Positions 27,259-35,950 of a stretch of DNA of 64,000 nucleotides are shown in pieces. The notes beneath the pieces are model-generated. The model searched no databases, had not been told where the DNA came from, and was given only the letters and a program-made list of their open reading frames with translations. Source of the DNA: Lactobacillus acidophilus (lineage in GTDB: Bacteria; Bacillota; Bacilli; Lactobacillales; Lactobacillaceae); NCBI RefSeq assembly GCF_034298135.1, contig NZ_CP139575.1, positions 1-64,000 on the forward strand, written 5' to 3'. The position numbers and the translations under genes were made by a program. Within the stretch, counting starts at the first letter, position 1; each line of letters starts with the position of its first letter.

Positions 27259-28029
27259 ATGTCTGATAAGCGGGATGCTCGATTTTATCAAGAGGTATTA
27301 GACATTTGTTTAACTGCAGGTCGTCTGATGATTGAAGGCGGAAGCGAAATGTATCGAGTTGAAGATACCATGCTCAGAATTGCTAGAAACGCGGATATTA
27401 ATGATCCACGCGTTTTTGCGACACCGACTTGTGTATTTATGAGCCTTGATGGGGGAAAATTATCTCAGATGAAGCAAATTCGTGATCGAAATATCAATTT
27501 AGAGTTGGTTGATCGCGTAAATGAATTATCAAGAGAATTTGCTACTAAAAAAATTGATTTATCAGAATTGAAAAATCGCATTATTGAGGTTGCTAATGCA
27601 CCATCATTTCCAATGTGGATGCAGATAATTGGTGCGGCCGTACTTAGTGCCACCTTGATGGTTTTATTTATGGATGATTATGATTGGGTAGATTTTCCCG
27701 GTGCAGCTCTTGAAGGAGCAATTGGCTTTTGGGCATATTATGAATTTAAAAAGTATACTAAAGTTCGATTTTTGTCGGAATTAATCGCTGCAATGATAAT
27801 GGGGGTCTTGGCACTTGGCTTAAATTATCTTTATCCAAAAATGATTATCGATAATATTCTAATTGGTGCATTGATGACTTTGGTGCCGGGGTTAGCGATG
27901 ACGAATGCTTTGCGCGACCTTTTTATGGGGGATCTGCTGTCTGGCATCGTTAGAATGTGTGAGGCCATTTTAAGTGCATTAGCTTTAGGTGGTGGCGTCG
28001 GTCTGGTTTTGAAGTTTGTGGGAGGATAA
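27259..28029 (+). CDS. Threonine/serine exporter family protein, large half (ThrE/DUF1212)
   Basis: A 256-residue protein of the ThrE family. The cytoplasmic N-terminal domain has LMIEGGSEMYRVEDTMLRI and TPTCVFMSL motifs, followed by five membrane helices (about 115-255). ThrE proteins are often split into this half and a smaller DUF3815 half, as here. It starts 10 bases after the ABC-F gene with GAGG upstream. Confidence 0.88.
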   Translation: MSDKRDARFYQEVLDICLTAGRLMIEGGSEMYRVEDTMLRIARNADINDPRVFATPTCVFMSLDGGKLSQMKQIRDRNINLELVDRVNELSREFATKKIDLSELKNRIIEVANAPSFPMWMQIIGAAVLSATLMVLFMDDYDWVDFPGAALEGAIGFWAYYEFKKYTKVRFLSELIAAMIMGVLALGLNYLYPKMIIDNILIGALMTLVPGLAMTNALRDLFMGDLLSGIVRMCEAILSALALGGGVGLVLKFVGG

Positions 28030-28031
28030 AA

Positions 28032-28517
28032 ATGCCATTTTGGTTAGAAGTTGTAATTAATGTTGCGTTTTCTTATCTAGCTTCAGTTGGCTTTGCTCTA
28101 ACAATTAATGTGCCGCATCGTGCCTTAAATTTGTCCGGAATTAGTGGGACAGTTGGCTGGATGGCTTATTGGTTTTGTTTTCGTTTAGGTGCTGGTCGAA
28201 TGGCATCTAATTTAATCGGTGCATTTTTGATTGGAATTTTGGGTTTAGTTTTTGCCAGAATAAAAAAGTGTCCCGTAACAGTGTTTAATATTCCAGCTTT
28301 GGTTCCATTGGTGCCAGGGATGCCTGCGTATCAGGCAGTTCGAGCGTTTGTAGTTGGAGATTATATTCAAGGTCAGGAACTAATTTTGCGTGTAGCAATT
28401 GTTACAGGCGCAATTGGCTTAGGCTTCTTACTTTCAACCATGTGTACAGAAGCTTTTTATAAGATAAGATATCGTCATTTTAGAAACACAGGACTGTACT
28501 TTAAGCGGAAAAAATAG
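28032..28517 (+). CDS. Threonine/serine exporter family protein, small half (DUF3815)
   Basis: A 161-residue membrane protein with five helices and the conserved segment CPVTVFNIPALVPLVPGMPAYQAVRA of the ThrE_2/DUF3815 group. It begins 2 bases after the large half with GGGAGG overlapping that gene's end. The two halves are expected to form one exporter. Confidence 0.88.
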   Translation: MPFWLEVVINVAFSYLASVGFALTINVPHRALNLSGISGTVGWMAYWFCFRLGAGRMASNLIGAFLIGILGLVFARIKKCPVTVFNIPALVPLVPGMPAYQAVRAFVVGDYIQGQELILRVAIVTGAIGLGFLLSTMCTEAFYKIRYRHFRNTGLYFKRKK

Positions 28518-28748
28518 TATAATATCAAGTTGACGAGTCGATTAACTAACGCGAGATGCGTATATTTATGAGATAGAGGACATCCGCCTTAAGTGGCAAG
28601 TACGGGAAGTACTGATGTTGGACATACTGATGTGAACAGTTTAATGTCCACATATGCTTTATGCATGTGCCTTGAGTTTTTGTCAATGAATATTGATAAA
28701 GATATGAAGAACCAAACAGTAATATATATTGCTGTTTGGTTCTTTTTT
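28518..28748 (+). ncRNA. Structured intergenic RNA candidate with terminator
   Basis: A TATAAT box at 28518-28523 is followed by about 220 bases with many short helices. These are ACGC/GCGT, AGTAC/GTACT (loop GGGAA), GGACAT-ACTG/CAGT-ATGTCC and CACAT/ATGTG. A longer CTTAAG/CTTGAG pairing is possible. It ends in a strong terminator, GAACCAAACAG/CTGTTTGGTTC plus T7 (28711-28748). No open frame with a ribosome binding site fills it. It does not match the consensus of riboswitches, 6S, tmRNA, SRP or RNase P RNA that I can recall. Confidence 0.5.
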
Positions 28749-28823
28749 TAAAAAAACAAGTCTTAAATTTTAGAAAAAATTACGATAAGGTGGAAGCATA
28801 ATTTATAAATTAGGGGATAAACA

Positions 28824-29331
28824 ATGGCCGTTTTAGAAATTAAAGATTTGCATGTTGAAGTAAAAGATAAAGAAGAAAATACACAGAAAAAAATCTTAAA
28901 AGGTATAAATTTAACTCTTAAAACTGGAGAAATTCACGCAATTATGGGACCCAATGGGACGGGTAAGTCTACTTTATCAGAGACGATTATGGGCAATCCT
29001 AAATATCATGTTATACAAGGCAAACTTCTTTTAAATGGTGAAGGCGCACGTTGAATGCGATACGATTATCATGGACGATATGTCTTCTTCTGATACCATT
29101 CCTACAAATTCAATTGAAAACTCTAATGTTGCTATGGAACATGAGGCAACTGTATCAAAAATTTCTGAAGAAGAGCTGTATTATTTGCAAAGCCGTGGGA
29201 TTCCAGAAAGAAAAGCCACTGAAATGATCATTATGGGATTTGTTGAACCGTTTACTAAGCAATTACCAATGGAATATGCAGTTGAGTTAAATCGTTTAAT
29301 TAGTTTCCAAATGGAGGGAGCAATTGGATGA
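28824..29331 (+). pseudogene. suf operon remnant: sufC 5' end joined to sufB 3' end
   Basis: From ATG 28824 (AGGGGA upstream) the first 73 or so residues are SufC ATPase up to just beyond Walker A (GPNGTGKST) and LNGE. The frame then ends at 29054. In another frame, from 29035 to 29331, the sequence is the SufB C-terminus ([49 protein letters not shown]). The junction at about 29040 means a deletion removed the rest of sufC, all genes between, and most of sufB. Neither part can be functional. Confidence 0.88.
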
Positions 29332-29342
29332 TTGGAGAAAAA

Positions 29343-29645
29343 ATGAGCGATAAAGAAAAGGAAATTTATAACGCTTTAAAAACAGTAATAGATCCTGAAT
29401 TAACCGTAAACTTAGTAGATTTAGGGTTCATTTATGATATTCAGGTTGAAGATAGGACTGCAATAATCAAAATGACTTTAACAATTATGGGTTGTCCGCT
29501 AACTGAGCTTTTGAATAAAGAGATCACTACCGCAGTCACTTTTGTTCCTCAAATCGAAAAGTGCAAAATCAACTTAGTTTGGTATCCTCAATGGACTCCA
29601 GATAAGATGAGCCGTGCAGCTAGACTCATCTTAGGAATACATTGA
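29343..29645 (+). CDS. MIP18/DUF59 family protein (SufT-like)
   Basis: A 100-residue protein with the DUF59 pattern IDPELTVNLVDLGFIYDI and the conserved cysteine in IMGCPLT. SufT-type proteins help iron-sulfur cluster maturation and usually close suf operons. ATG 29343 has TTGGAG upstream; an in-frame ATG at 29328 overlaps the sufB remnant's stop. It is intact although the suf genes before it are destroyed. Confidence 0.85.
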   Translation: MSDKEKEIYNALKTVIDPELTVNLVDLGFIYDIQVEDRTAIIKMTLTIMGCPLTELLNKEITTAVTFVPQIEKCKINLVWYPQWTPDKMSRAARLILGIH

Positions 29646-29650
29646 TATTT

Positions 29651-30373
29651 TTACTTAATGTATAATGCTTGTTTGCCTTGTTGATTATAGCTATTTTCAA
29701 GATTATTCCAATTGACAGCTTGATTTTTAATACCATAAGGATTGTTTAAATAAACAATCCTTTTTTTCTTGTCATAACCAGTAATTACGCAGGCATGAGA
29801 AGATGGAGTTACATTTACTTTTCCGGTGTTAGTTTCCCAAGTTTGCATATTATTAACACGATTAAAAGTAGTGGTAGTAATAATCAAAACCGGATGACCA
29901 TCTGATACGAGCTTTAATATACTTAAAAAATCGCTCCCTGTTGCATTTTGAATACGGTTAGTATATTTACGTGCAACGTTATAAAGCGGCCCATTATAAA
30001 CACACCATCCTGCATTTTCAATGGACATATAACCAACAAATCCTTGATTTGGATTGCCTCTATATTTACCATTATTGGTAAAGGAACTGACATGCTGGAT
30101 ATTTTGAGCTAATTCATTTTTAGTTACTCTAATGCCATAATAATTCATTAGCATTGATAAACTAGTTACTTCACAGCCGTTAGGTAAATCTGGCATTTGA
30201 TTTTCAATGGGCACATTTAACTTTTGTTCTTCTTTCATTGAAATCCAGTTAAATTCATTATCAATTTTATTTTTAACTAGGATATAAGCTAAGCCCATAA
30301 CGAGGATTAAAGCTGTTGGAATAATTATATATAAATATTTGTAATTAGTTTTTTTGTGTTTCATGTTGTTCAT
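29651..30373 (-). CDS. C39-like papain-fold peptidase, membrane anchored
   Basis: A 240-residue protein with an N-terminal signal anchor (about 13-33) and an extracellular C39_2-type domain. The catalytic cysteine is in LPNGCEVTSLSMLMNYYG, the histidine in SHACVITGYD, and Asn/Asp in YLNNPYG. Such proteins are often surface peptidases of unknown substrate. It has no ATPase, so it is not a bacteriocin exporter peptidase. No strong ribosome binding site precedes the ATG at 30373; 30364 is an alternative. Confidence 0.82.
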   Translation of the reverse strand: MNNMKHKKTNYKYLYIIIPTALILVMGLAYILVKNKIDNEFNWISMKEEQKLNVPIENQMPDLPNGCEVTSLSMLMNYYGIRVTKNELAQNIQHVSSFTNNGKYRGNPNQGFVGYMSIENAGWCVYNGPLYNVARKYTNRIQNATGSDFLSILKLVSDGHPVLIITTTTFNRVNNMQTWETNTGKVNVTPSSHACVITGYDKKKRIVYLNNPYGIKNQAVNWNNLENSYNQQGKQALYIK

Positions 30374-30481
30374 TTTAGCAAATAAAAATATTAAAGTAAG
30401 ATTTTAGTATCTAAAAAGATGACAAAAAATTTTTTTGTAGTATGTTTGTAATAGATTAACCAAGAAAAAGGACAATTTATT

Positions 30482-31015
30482 TTGAAGATTAATTTAAAAG
30501 ATTTAAATGATAAAATTAAAAATCAAGATTACATCCAAGATCTTGAGACAGTTAAATATGCTGATATAAGTAAATCTAAAAGCAAAATCAAACCATATGC
30601 AGAAAAGATGATTAAAGAAGTTTTGGCTGCATATAAGCATGATTCACTGGTACAAACCCAGTTAGCAGTGATTGGTCAGCGTCCAGTTACCTTTGCATTA
30701 GAGACGAATATTATTAACTTGCCTTATGCTAATTATAAGAAAATTGCTAATTTCTTTGAAGAAGGTCAAGAATATCCGATCAATGTTTATTTTGAGACAC
30801 GTTCAGAATATGTGAATGTATCTGGCTTTAGAATTGATCAACTTGCTAGCGAAGAAGAAGTTGAAAAAGATAGCAGTGCAATTGTTGATAAGTTAGTTGA
30901 AGCAATTATTGAAAAATTGACCGTAGTCCGTGAATATAAAAAGCCTGAAAAAACTAAAACTGAAAGTAAGGAAAAGACGACAACTACTAAAAAGAAAACG
31001 ACAACTAAGAAGTAA
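30482..31015 (+). CDS. Hypothetical cytoplasmic protein with Lys/Thr-rich tail
   Basis: A 177-residue protein without signal or membrane segment. The folded part (about 1-145) has mixed alpha/beta character, and the end is a Lys/Thr run (EKTTTTKKKTTTKK). The TTG start has AAAAAGGA upstream. It is not assigned to a family. A terminator follows, shared with convergent nrdF. Confidence 0.6.
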   Translation: MKINLKDLNDKIKNQDYIQDLETVKYADISKSKSKIKPYAEKMIKEVLAAYKHDSLVQTQLAVIGQRPVTFALETNIINLPYANYKKIANFFEEGQEYPINVYFETRSEYVNVSGFRIDQLASEEEVEKDSSAIVDKLVEAIIEKLTVVREYKKPEKTKTESKEKTTTTKKKTTTKK

Positions 31016-31018
31016 AAA

Positions 31019-31050
31019 ATAACCGCTGGCTTAGCCAACGGTTATTTTTT
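31019..31050. terminator. Bidirectional terminator
   Basis: TAACCGCTGGC/GCCAACGGTTA stem with short loop and T tail between the convergent genes. Confidence 0.85.
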
Positions 31051-31985
31051 TACTTAATTTCTTTGAATTTATTTAAGCTGTGATCATTAGTGTAGTAGAA
31101 GAAATCTTCAAATACCGCACTTTTAATTACACCTTGTTCAAGAACTGGATTGATTGTGTCTGATGTATCAGGATATTTCCCTGGGAATCCTAAGTTTAAG
31201 TAAGCTTTATTTACACTATAATACATGTAGTGTAAAGCATCTTCAGTCCAACCTGTCCCTTTGTAGAGTAATCTGATGTGTTTTTCTTCGTTTTTCACAA
31301 GTTCATCATACAAGTTATCAATCCAATGCTTAAGGTCCTCTTGTTCGGTTTTGCCTAACTTTTTATAGCCAAGACGGAACTTATAACCAGGATAAATACC
31401 ACTGAATGATGTGCCGCGTAGAGCTAATTTGATAATTTCAGCAGTTCTAACCATCTTGCCTTGCCCAAATAGGTAAAGTGGAGCAAAAAAGCCTGAATGA
31501 TAAAGAGCTGTTTCCAAAATTACATTGCCAGCTTTCTTTTGCAAGGCATCCCCACGTTGATAAATTTTATTCAAAATGTGAATCTTCTTTTGCAAATAAG
31601 GACTATTGTTAGCCCAATCAAATGCATTATCAACTTCTTCTGGAGTAGCCAATTCACGTAAGACATAGCTGTAACTCTTATTAGCAATTGATTCCAAATA
31701 CTGTAATGCATTTAAGACTGCTGCTTCTTCAGGCGTAATTGCGTCTACCTTAATTTGCTCAATACCGCTTTTCATTTGTAAACCAGATGAAAATGAAAGA
31801 GCGCTAAACACATGAAGAAGTGTACATCTTACAGGACTGGGTAATTGTAAAAATTCTTTTTTGTCTTCTTTTACTGGAACATGACGTGGCTCCCAAATGA
31901 TATCATTTAACCGAGCCCAAGCGGATTTATCTACTTTATCCTCCATGTCATTCCAATTTATTGCTTCGTAATATTTCTTTGTCAT
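31050..31985 (-). CDS. nrdF: Ribonucleotide reductase small subunit NrdF, metal ligands missing
   Basis: A 311-residue NrdF homologue that keeps the fold and the family's opening YYEAINWN and closing regions. In standard NrdF numbering the six metal ligands are D67, E98, H101, E158, E192 and H195. Here they read Ser67, Glu98, Ala101, Glu158, Thr192 and Ser195, so four are lost. The radical tyrosine position Y105 (KSYSY) is kept. A dimetal centre cannot form in the usual way. nrdI lies 2 bases upstream in the same operon, but no nrdE or nrdH is in the window. It could be a metal-free radical subunit or a non-catalytic relic. Confidence 0.9.
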   Translation of the reverse strand: MTKKYYEAINWNDMEDKVDKSAWARLNDIIWEPRHVPVKEDKKEFLQLPSPVRCTLLHVFSALSFSSGLQMKSGIEQIKVDAITPEEAAVLNALQYLESIANKSYSYVLRELATPEEVDNAFDWANNSPYLQKKIHILNKIYQRGDALQKKAGNVILETALYHSGFFAPLYLFGQGKMVRTAEIIKLALRGTSFSGIYPGYKFRLGYKKLGKTEQEDLKHWIDNLYDELVKNEEKHIRLLYKGTGWTEDALHYMYYSVNKAYLNLGFPGKYPDTSDTINPVLEQGVIKSAVFEDFFYYTNDHSLNKFKEIK

Positions 31986-31987
31986 AT

Positions 31988-32434
31988 TTAATCTCTATAA
32001 TCACTCAAAAAGCTAATATTTCCACGTAATTCTTTCGGCTTTTGAACCTCTTTGGTACTCTGTCCTGCAGAAAGATCATGAACAATTTTACGGACATTTT
32101 TAACATCTTGATTAGTACCACTAAATTCTAACAGATAAAGAATGGGTACTTTTAAAGTTGCTGCGATCTTTTTAGCAGTTTGAGCAAAAAGGTCGTTAAA
32201 GTTTCGATTGCCACAACCTATAATTCCAATGATATTTTTCTTATTATCTTTATACGTCAAAAAATCAACAACGGAATCCATCATAAAGTCCTGATATGAA
32301 GGGACAATTAAAATATATTTTTGCCCCATGTCATACTTAGGGTTGGCATCGCTGATTTGATGGGCTTTTAACTGTATTTTATCAATAAAACGTTCAGTTT
32401 GCCCAGTTATTGAATAAAATGCTATTGCTACCAT
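31988..32434 (-). CDS. nrdI: Flavodoxin-like ribonucleotide reductase maturation protein NrdI
   Basis: A 148-residue NrdI with the FMN phosphate loop FYSITGQTERF and the family motif GNRNFNDLFAQ, then LYLLEFSGTNQDV. NrdI supplies an oxidant to assemble the NrdF radical. It is encoded directly before the ligand-deficient nrdF, so the pair is likely still used together. No clear ribosome binding site beyond GGGAAAA. Confidence 0.92.
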   Translation of the reverse strand: MVAIAFYSITGQTERFIDKIQLKAHQISDANPKYDMGQKYILIVPSYQDFMMDSVVDFLTYKDNKKNIIGIIGCGNRNFNDLFAQTAKKIAATLKVPILYLLEFSGTNQDVKNVRKIVHDLSAGQSTKEVQKPKELRGNISFLSDYRD

Positions 32435-32557
32435 ATTTTTCCCTAATAAATCTAGTGTACTTAACTATATCTTCTCACCCTAAACCCAAGTATTCAATAT
32501 ATATACTATTCAATTTTTTAAATTTTTCACCTATAATAAATTAAAAGGAGGCTGCTT

Positions 32558-33178
32558 ATGTTTAGCTGGAATATTATTGGGATCCTAATATGGGTCGCTA
32601 TCATTCTTTATTTAGTCTTTATCATCCAAAACATTCGTAAACGTCGAATTAAGATGATTATTAAACAACATAAACGCTTTAGTTGGCCTAACTTTTTACT
32701 TAATGCAATTGAAATTGTCATTTTATTAGTTGCTGCTGGTTGGATGTTTAATCAGACCTTTATGGATAATCCAGATTTAGAAGATGCCAATCGCATTACT
32801 TCAACGGTTAAATATGATCCGTTAATTATGAATACTGGGACTGGTAATTCTAGTTATGTGACAATTAATTCAGCTAAGAAGAAATATGGTTCACAGACTT
32901 ATACTTTTTATCGAGCAGGAAGTAAAATAACTGCGTCAAGCGATTATGCGTCAATTGCATATGGAAACACTTCTTTAGATGTTAATGCTGAGAAAATCCC
33001 GTATGTTAAAAAAGAATTGGCGAAGATGGACAAGAAATACCAACGTGCTTATGTTGCTGTTTATACAGCTAAATATAAGAAAAATTGGCAAAATGGAATA
33101 GGGATGCATGCAGGTCATTTAGCTACGCGCTATTACTTGATTCGCATTCCAGATGCAAGTTTTATTAAACAGAAGTAA
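32558..33178 (+). CDS. LVIS_2131-like membrane protein
   Basis: A 206-residue protein with two transmembrane helices (about 5-24 and 47-67) and an extracytoplasmic domain of about 135 residues rich in Tyr, Lys and Ala. It resembles a family known only from lactobacilli (LVIS_2131) with no assigned function. AGGAGG precedes the ATG. A terminator follows. Confidence 0.65.
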   Translation: MFSWNIIGILIWVAIILYLVFIIQNIRKRRIKMIIKQHKRFSWPNFLLNAIEIVILLVAAGWMFNQTFMDNPDLEDANRITSTVKYDPLIMNTGTGNSSYVTINSAKKKYGSQTYTFYRAGSKITASSDYASIAYGNTSLDVNAEKIPYVKKELAKMDKKYQRAYVAVYTAKYKKNWQNGIGMHAGHLATRYYLIRIPDASFIKQK

Positions 33179-33180
33179 AA

Positions 33181-33209
33181 AAATAACTGACTAGTGTCAG
33201 TTATTTTTT
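33181..33209. terminator. Bidirectional terminator
   Basis: AAATAACTGAC/GTCAGTTATTT with TAGT loop and T run, between convergent genes. Confidence 0.88.
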
Positions 33210-33210
33210 G

Positions 33211-34722
33211 TTATTCCGTCTTTTTTCGAGTAACTTCGCTAAGCAAACTTCCTTCAGCAAAAGCTAAGATAAAGCTAGCAGTTAAGAAGTCCATGACATT
33301 GCCTGATAAAAATGCTGCAAAGAGCATGAAAGCAATTGACAAAAGCATTGAGCTAATTAAATATGTACGTTTTTGTTTATTCATTAACCACTTAATTGCG
33401 GCATAGAGTAGGATAACTATATATGGCTCAATGAAGAGTAACATGCCTAGCCACCCCAGTGAATAGACCTGGCTAGTGAAATCGCGCTCTAAGTTAAAGA
33501 TATTAGTTTCTCGAGTATAGGAAATACCGAAAACTTTATCTAATTTATTGTTGTTAGTCTTAAGTACTTGATCCAGCATGGCCTTTTCGACGTGACGGTT
33601 TTCCATTCTAGAAGTGCCTGGCTCATTCATGATCTTAAGCCAGAATTCTGGATCATATTTATAAGGGTAGCTCTTAGTGACAAATTTTTTGTTTAAAGCA
33701 TAATCTTGATAATGCTTTTCGATAAAGTCAGTTAAAAATTCTTTGCGCTTTTTTCCAGTAGGATACTTCTTTAATCCTTGAGCTAATTCTTGTTTAGCTT
33801 GAGTTAAACTGTTGTCGGATTGTTGAGCTAGATATTTTTCGTAATTGTAGCGCTGAATTGCTGGGCCAAAAGGAATGATCGCAATTGTGCCGGTTTCCAT
33901 TAAAAGAGCAACGAGGACAGCTTTCCCATTTTTTTGAACATCTTTAACAATAAATAGATGAAAGACATAAAGCAAAATACCGATAATAATGCCACCGATT
34001 AAGCCGATCAAGGCAACTTTGGTTCCAAGTTCAATCATGGCTAAAGCTTGAACAATATTTAGTGTGACAATCCTCCAGTTGAAGTGACTGAACATGAAAT
34101 AGAGCATTAAAGGCATGAGCATGAAAAGAACTGCCGATACCATATTCGTAAAGTTGAAGAAACCTTTAGAAGCCATGTGCGAATAGCCAATGTTGGGGTT
34201 AATGAACCATTCAAAGATATTGGCACTAATAAAGCCGGTTTCGTAACTTCTAAGTGAAATGACGAATAAGTTACTAATCACGATGGTGAACGAGAATAGA
34301 CCGCTAATGCCTGAAATTACCTGTCTAAATTGTTTGTGAGTAAAATTCAATTCTTTGGTAAAGAAAATTACCATTAGCGGCATAAGCATTCTAATTAAGT
34401 AAAATACTTCGCTAACAGTAGAGTAGTTGTAGTCGCTTGGATTAACGCTGTTGAAATGTCTGACATGGATTAAGTGCAAGAGCGAGTAAATAATCAAAAG
34501 AGCCAGATAAACGATTAGCCACTTTTCTTGGCCTAATTTTTGCCAGTTTTGCTTTTGGCTAAAAAACATGCAAAAAATTACAAAAACAGCTAAAATCCTG
34601 ATAATTGTTGGCAGAGTAAATGGCAAAATATTGGCTAATTTACCATTGTAGAACCAATAAAGGTCGAGAAATGGCTGAATAAGAATGAACCAATACAAGA
34701 CAGTTCTAGTTTTTTCTTTCAT
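33211..34722 (-). CDS. O-antigen ligase/polymerase-like membrane protein
   Basis: A 503-residue protein with about ten helices and one large extracytoplasmic loop (about residues 285-405) rich in Lys, Tyr and Asp. This is the topology of the Wzy/WaaL ligase family. It may ligate or polymerise a cell-surface glycan. It stands alone, 11 kb from the eps cluster. Length fits the family. The assignment is by topology and overall look. Confidence 0.72.
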   Translation of the reverse strand: MKEKTRTVLYWFILIQPFLDLYWFYNGKLANILPFTLPTIIRILAVFVIFCMFFSQKQNWQKLGQEKWLIVYLALLIIYSLLHLIHVRHFNSVNPSDYNYSTVSEVFYLIRMLMPLMVIFFTKELNFTHKQFRQVISGISGLFSFTIVISNLFVISLRSYETGFISANIFEWFINPNIGYSHMASKGFFNFTNMVSAVLFMLMPLMLYFMFSHFNWRIVTLNIVQALAMIELGTKVALIGLIGGIIIGILLYVFHLFIVKDVQKNGKAVLVALLMETGTIAIIPFGPAIQRYNYEKYLAQQSDNSLTQAKQELAQGLKKYPTGKKRKEFLTDFIEKHYQDYALNKKFVTKSYPYKYDPEFWLKIMNEPGTSRMENRHVEKAMLDQVLKTNNNKLDKVFGISYTRETNIFNLERDFTSQVYSLGWLGMLLFIEPYIVILLYAAIKWLMNKQKRTYLISSMLLSIAFMLFAAFLSGNVMDFLTASFILAFAEGSLLSEVTRKKTE

Positions 34723-34763
34723 ACTTTTTCCTTCTTTTACTTTGTATCTTTTTTATTTTAGGC

Positions 34764-34796
34764 AAAAAAATATCCTGCGCAAATACGTAGGATACT
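34764..34796 (-). terminator. Terminator of the DUF2187 gene
   Basis: On the minus strand TATCCTACG/CGCAGGATA pair and are followed by a seven-base T run. Confidence 0.85.
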
Positions 34797-34810
34797 AAGC
34801 AATTAGAAAA

Positions 34811-35110
34811 TTATTTTTCTTCTTTTGAAGAATCGTCTTTCTTCTTAGCGATCTTTTCAACCTTAACTTTGTTAGTTGAAGCAGTCTTACTATTTTTAGC
34901 GGCGCGAGCAGCCTTTAAGTTCTTGAAGTTAACAACGATCTTGTTGTTCAGGTCACTAACGGCGGTGGTATCAACTGGATCGTATGAAGTAATTGCTAAA
35001 AGAGCAGAGTTTTCATAAATTTTTTCTACTTTACCTTGGAACGGCTTCTTAAGTTCTTCTTCTGACTTAGCACCAACAATGGCGCCAACTTTTACATCTG
35101 CTTTTTTCAT
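34811..35110 (-). CDS. DUF2187-like small basic protein
   Basis: A 99-residue protein. The first 65 residues contain VKVGAIVGAK, GKVEKIYENSALLAI and NNKIVVNFKNLKA, like the small KOW/SH3-type DUF2187 family. The tail is Lys/Ser-rich. AAGGAAGAC precedes the start. Cytoplasmic, function unknown. Confidence 0.7.
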   Translation of the reverse strand: MKKADVKVGAIVGAKSEEELKKPFQGKVEKIYENSALLAITSYDPVDTTAVSDLNNKIVVNFKNLKAARAAKNSKTASTNKVKVEKIAKKKDDSSKEEK

Positions 35111-35214
35111 AGGCTTGTCTTCCTTTCTCGATAATCACGATAAAAAGTCTTAGTCTTTCTAAACAGAAGCATGTTAATATAGATGAGCAATATTTTCAAG
35201 TGGGGGACTTTCTT

Positions 35215-35757
35215 TTGAAAAAAATAATTCTGATCGCGGGGCCAAGTGGTGCTGGTAAGACGACTATTTCTGATTATTTAAATGAAAAATATGGCATTCC
35301 GCGTGTATTGACACATACGACGCGACCGATGCGAGCTGGAGAAAAGCAAGGTGTTTCATATCATTTTGAAACAGATGAAACTTTTAACCAGCTCCATTTC
35401 TTTGAACATATTACTTATGGTTCATATCAATACGGCTCAAGTCGTGAAGCATTAAATCTCGCTTGGAAAAAGAACGACTTAGTCTCATTAATTGTTGATA
35501 TCAAAGGAATCTATTCTTACATTAATCAGTTGAAAGATAAGGTATATTTTTTATACATTACTACTTCAACTAAAGAAGAATTAAAAGAGCGCTTGTTAAA
35601 GCGAGGAGATGATCCTGCCAAAATCAAGGAAAGGCTTAGTGGCAGTGAGTTAAACGCATTACCGGAGGACTTAAAGCCTTACGCTCATGTATTAGTTAAT
35701 GATGATCTATCTAAGACTAAGAATGCGCTAGATCAGCTGGTAGCAAGCTTTCATTAA
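35215..35757 (+). CDS. gmk: Guanylate kinase family protein
   Basis: A 180-residue P-loop kinase with GPSGAGKTT at the N-terminus and the GMP-binding segment THTTRPMRAGEKQGVSYHF, then YGSYQYGSS. It phosphorylates GMP to GDP. It is shorter than the classical enzyme (about 205), as in a second lactobacillus subgroup, so a paralogue is possible. TTG 35215 is chosen, with GGGGGA 7 bases upstream; GTG 35200 is in the same frame but overlaps that site. Confidence 0.82.
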   Translation: MKKIILIAGPSGAGKTTISDYLNEKYGIPRVLTHTTRPMRAGEKQGVSYHFETDETFNQLHFFEHITYGSYQYGSSREALNLAWKKNDLVSLIVDIKGIYSYINQLKDKVYFLYITTSTKEELKERLLKRGDDPAKIKERLSGSELNALPEDLKPYAHVLVNDDLSKTKNALDQLVASFH

Positions 35758-35950
35758 TCTTTACAAAGTGGTCTTTTTTACAGATTGTTTTTTTGCTGGA
35801 ACTGTTTCTTAACGTGATGGTAGTTTTTTTGACACAGTTATGTAACATTCGAAAGGTATTATATAAAACGTCAATTGATTTGGCATTAATTAAGAAATTA
35901 AAACGATAAATAAAAAACAAGAAAACAGTTTTTAAAGGAGACAATTAATT

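Noticed and set aside
28600..28660. CTGATGTGAA-like stretch suggesting a hammerhead ribozyme
   Set aside because: The second core element and the three-helix arrangement are not present.
28518..28748. 6S, tmRNA, RNase P or T-box identity for the intergenic RNA
   Set aside because: No conserved core of these RNAs (for example the T-box GGTGG segment or the RNase P GAAAGTCC segment) was found.
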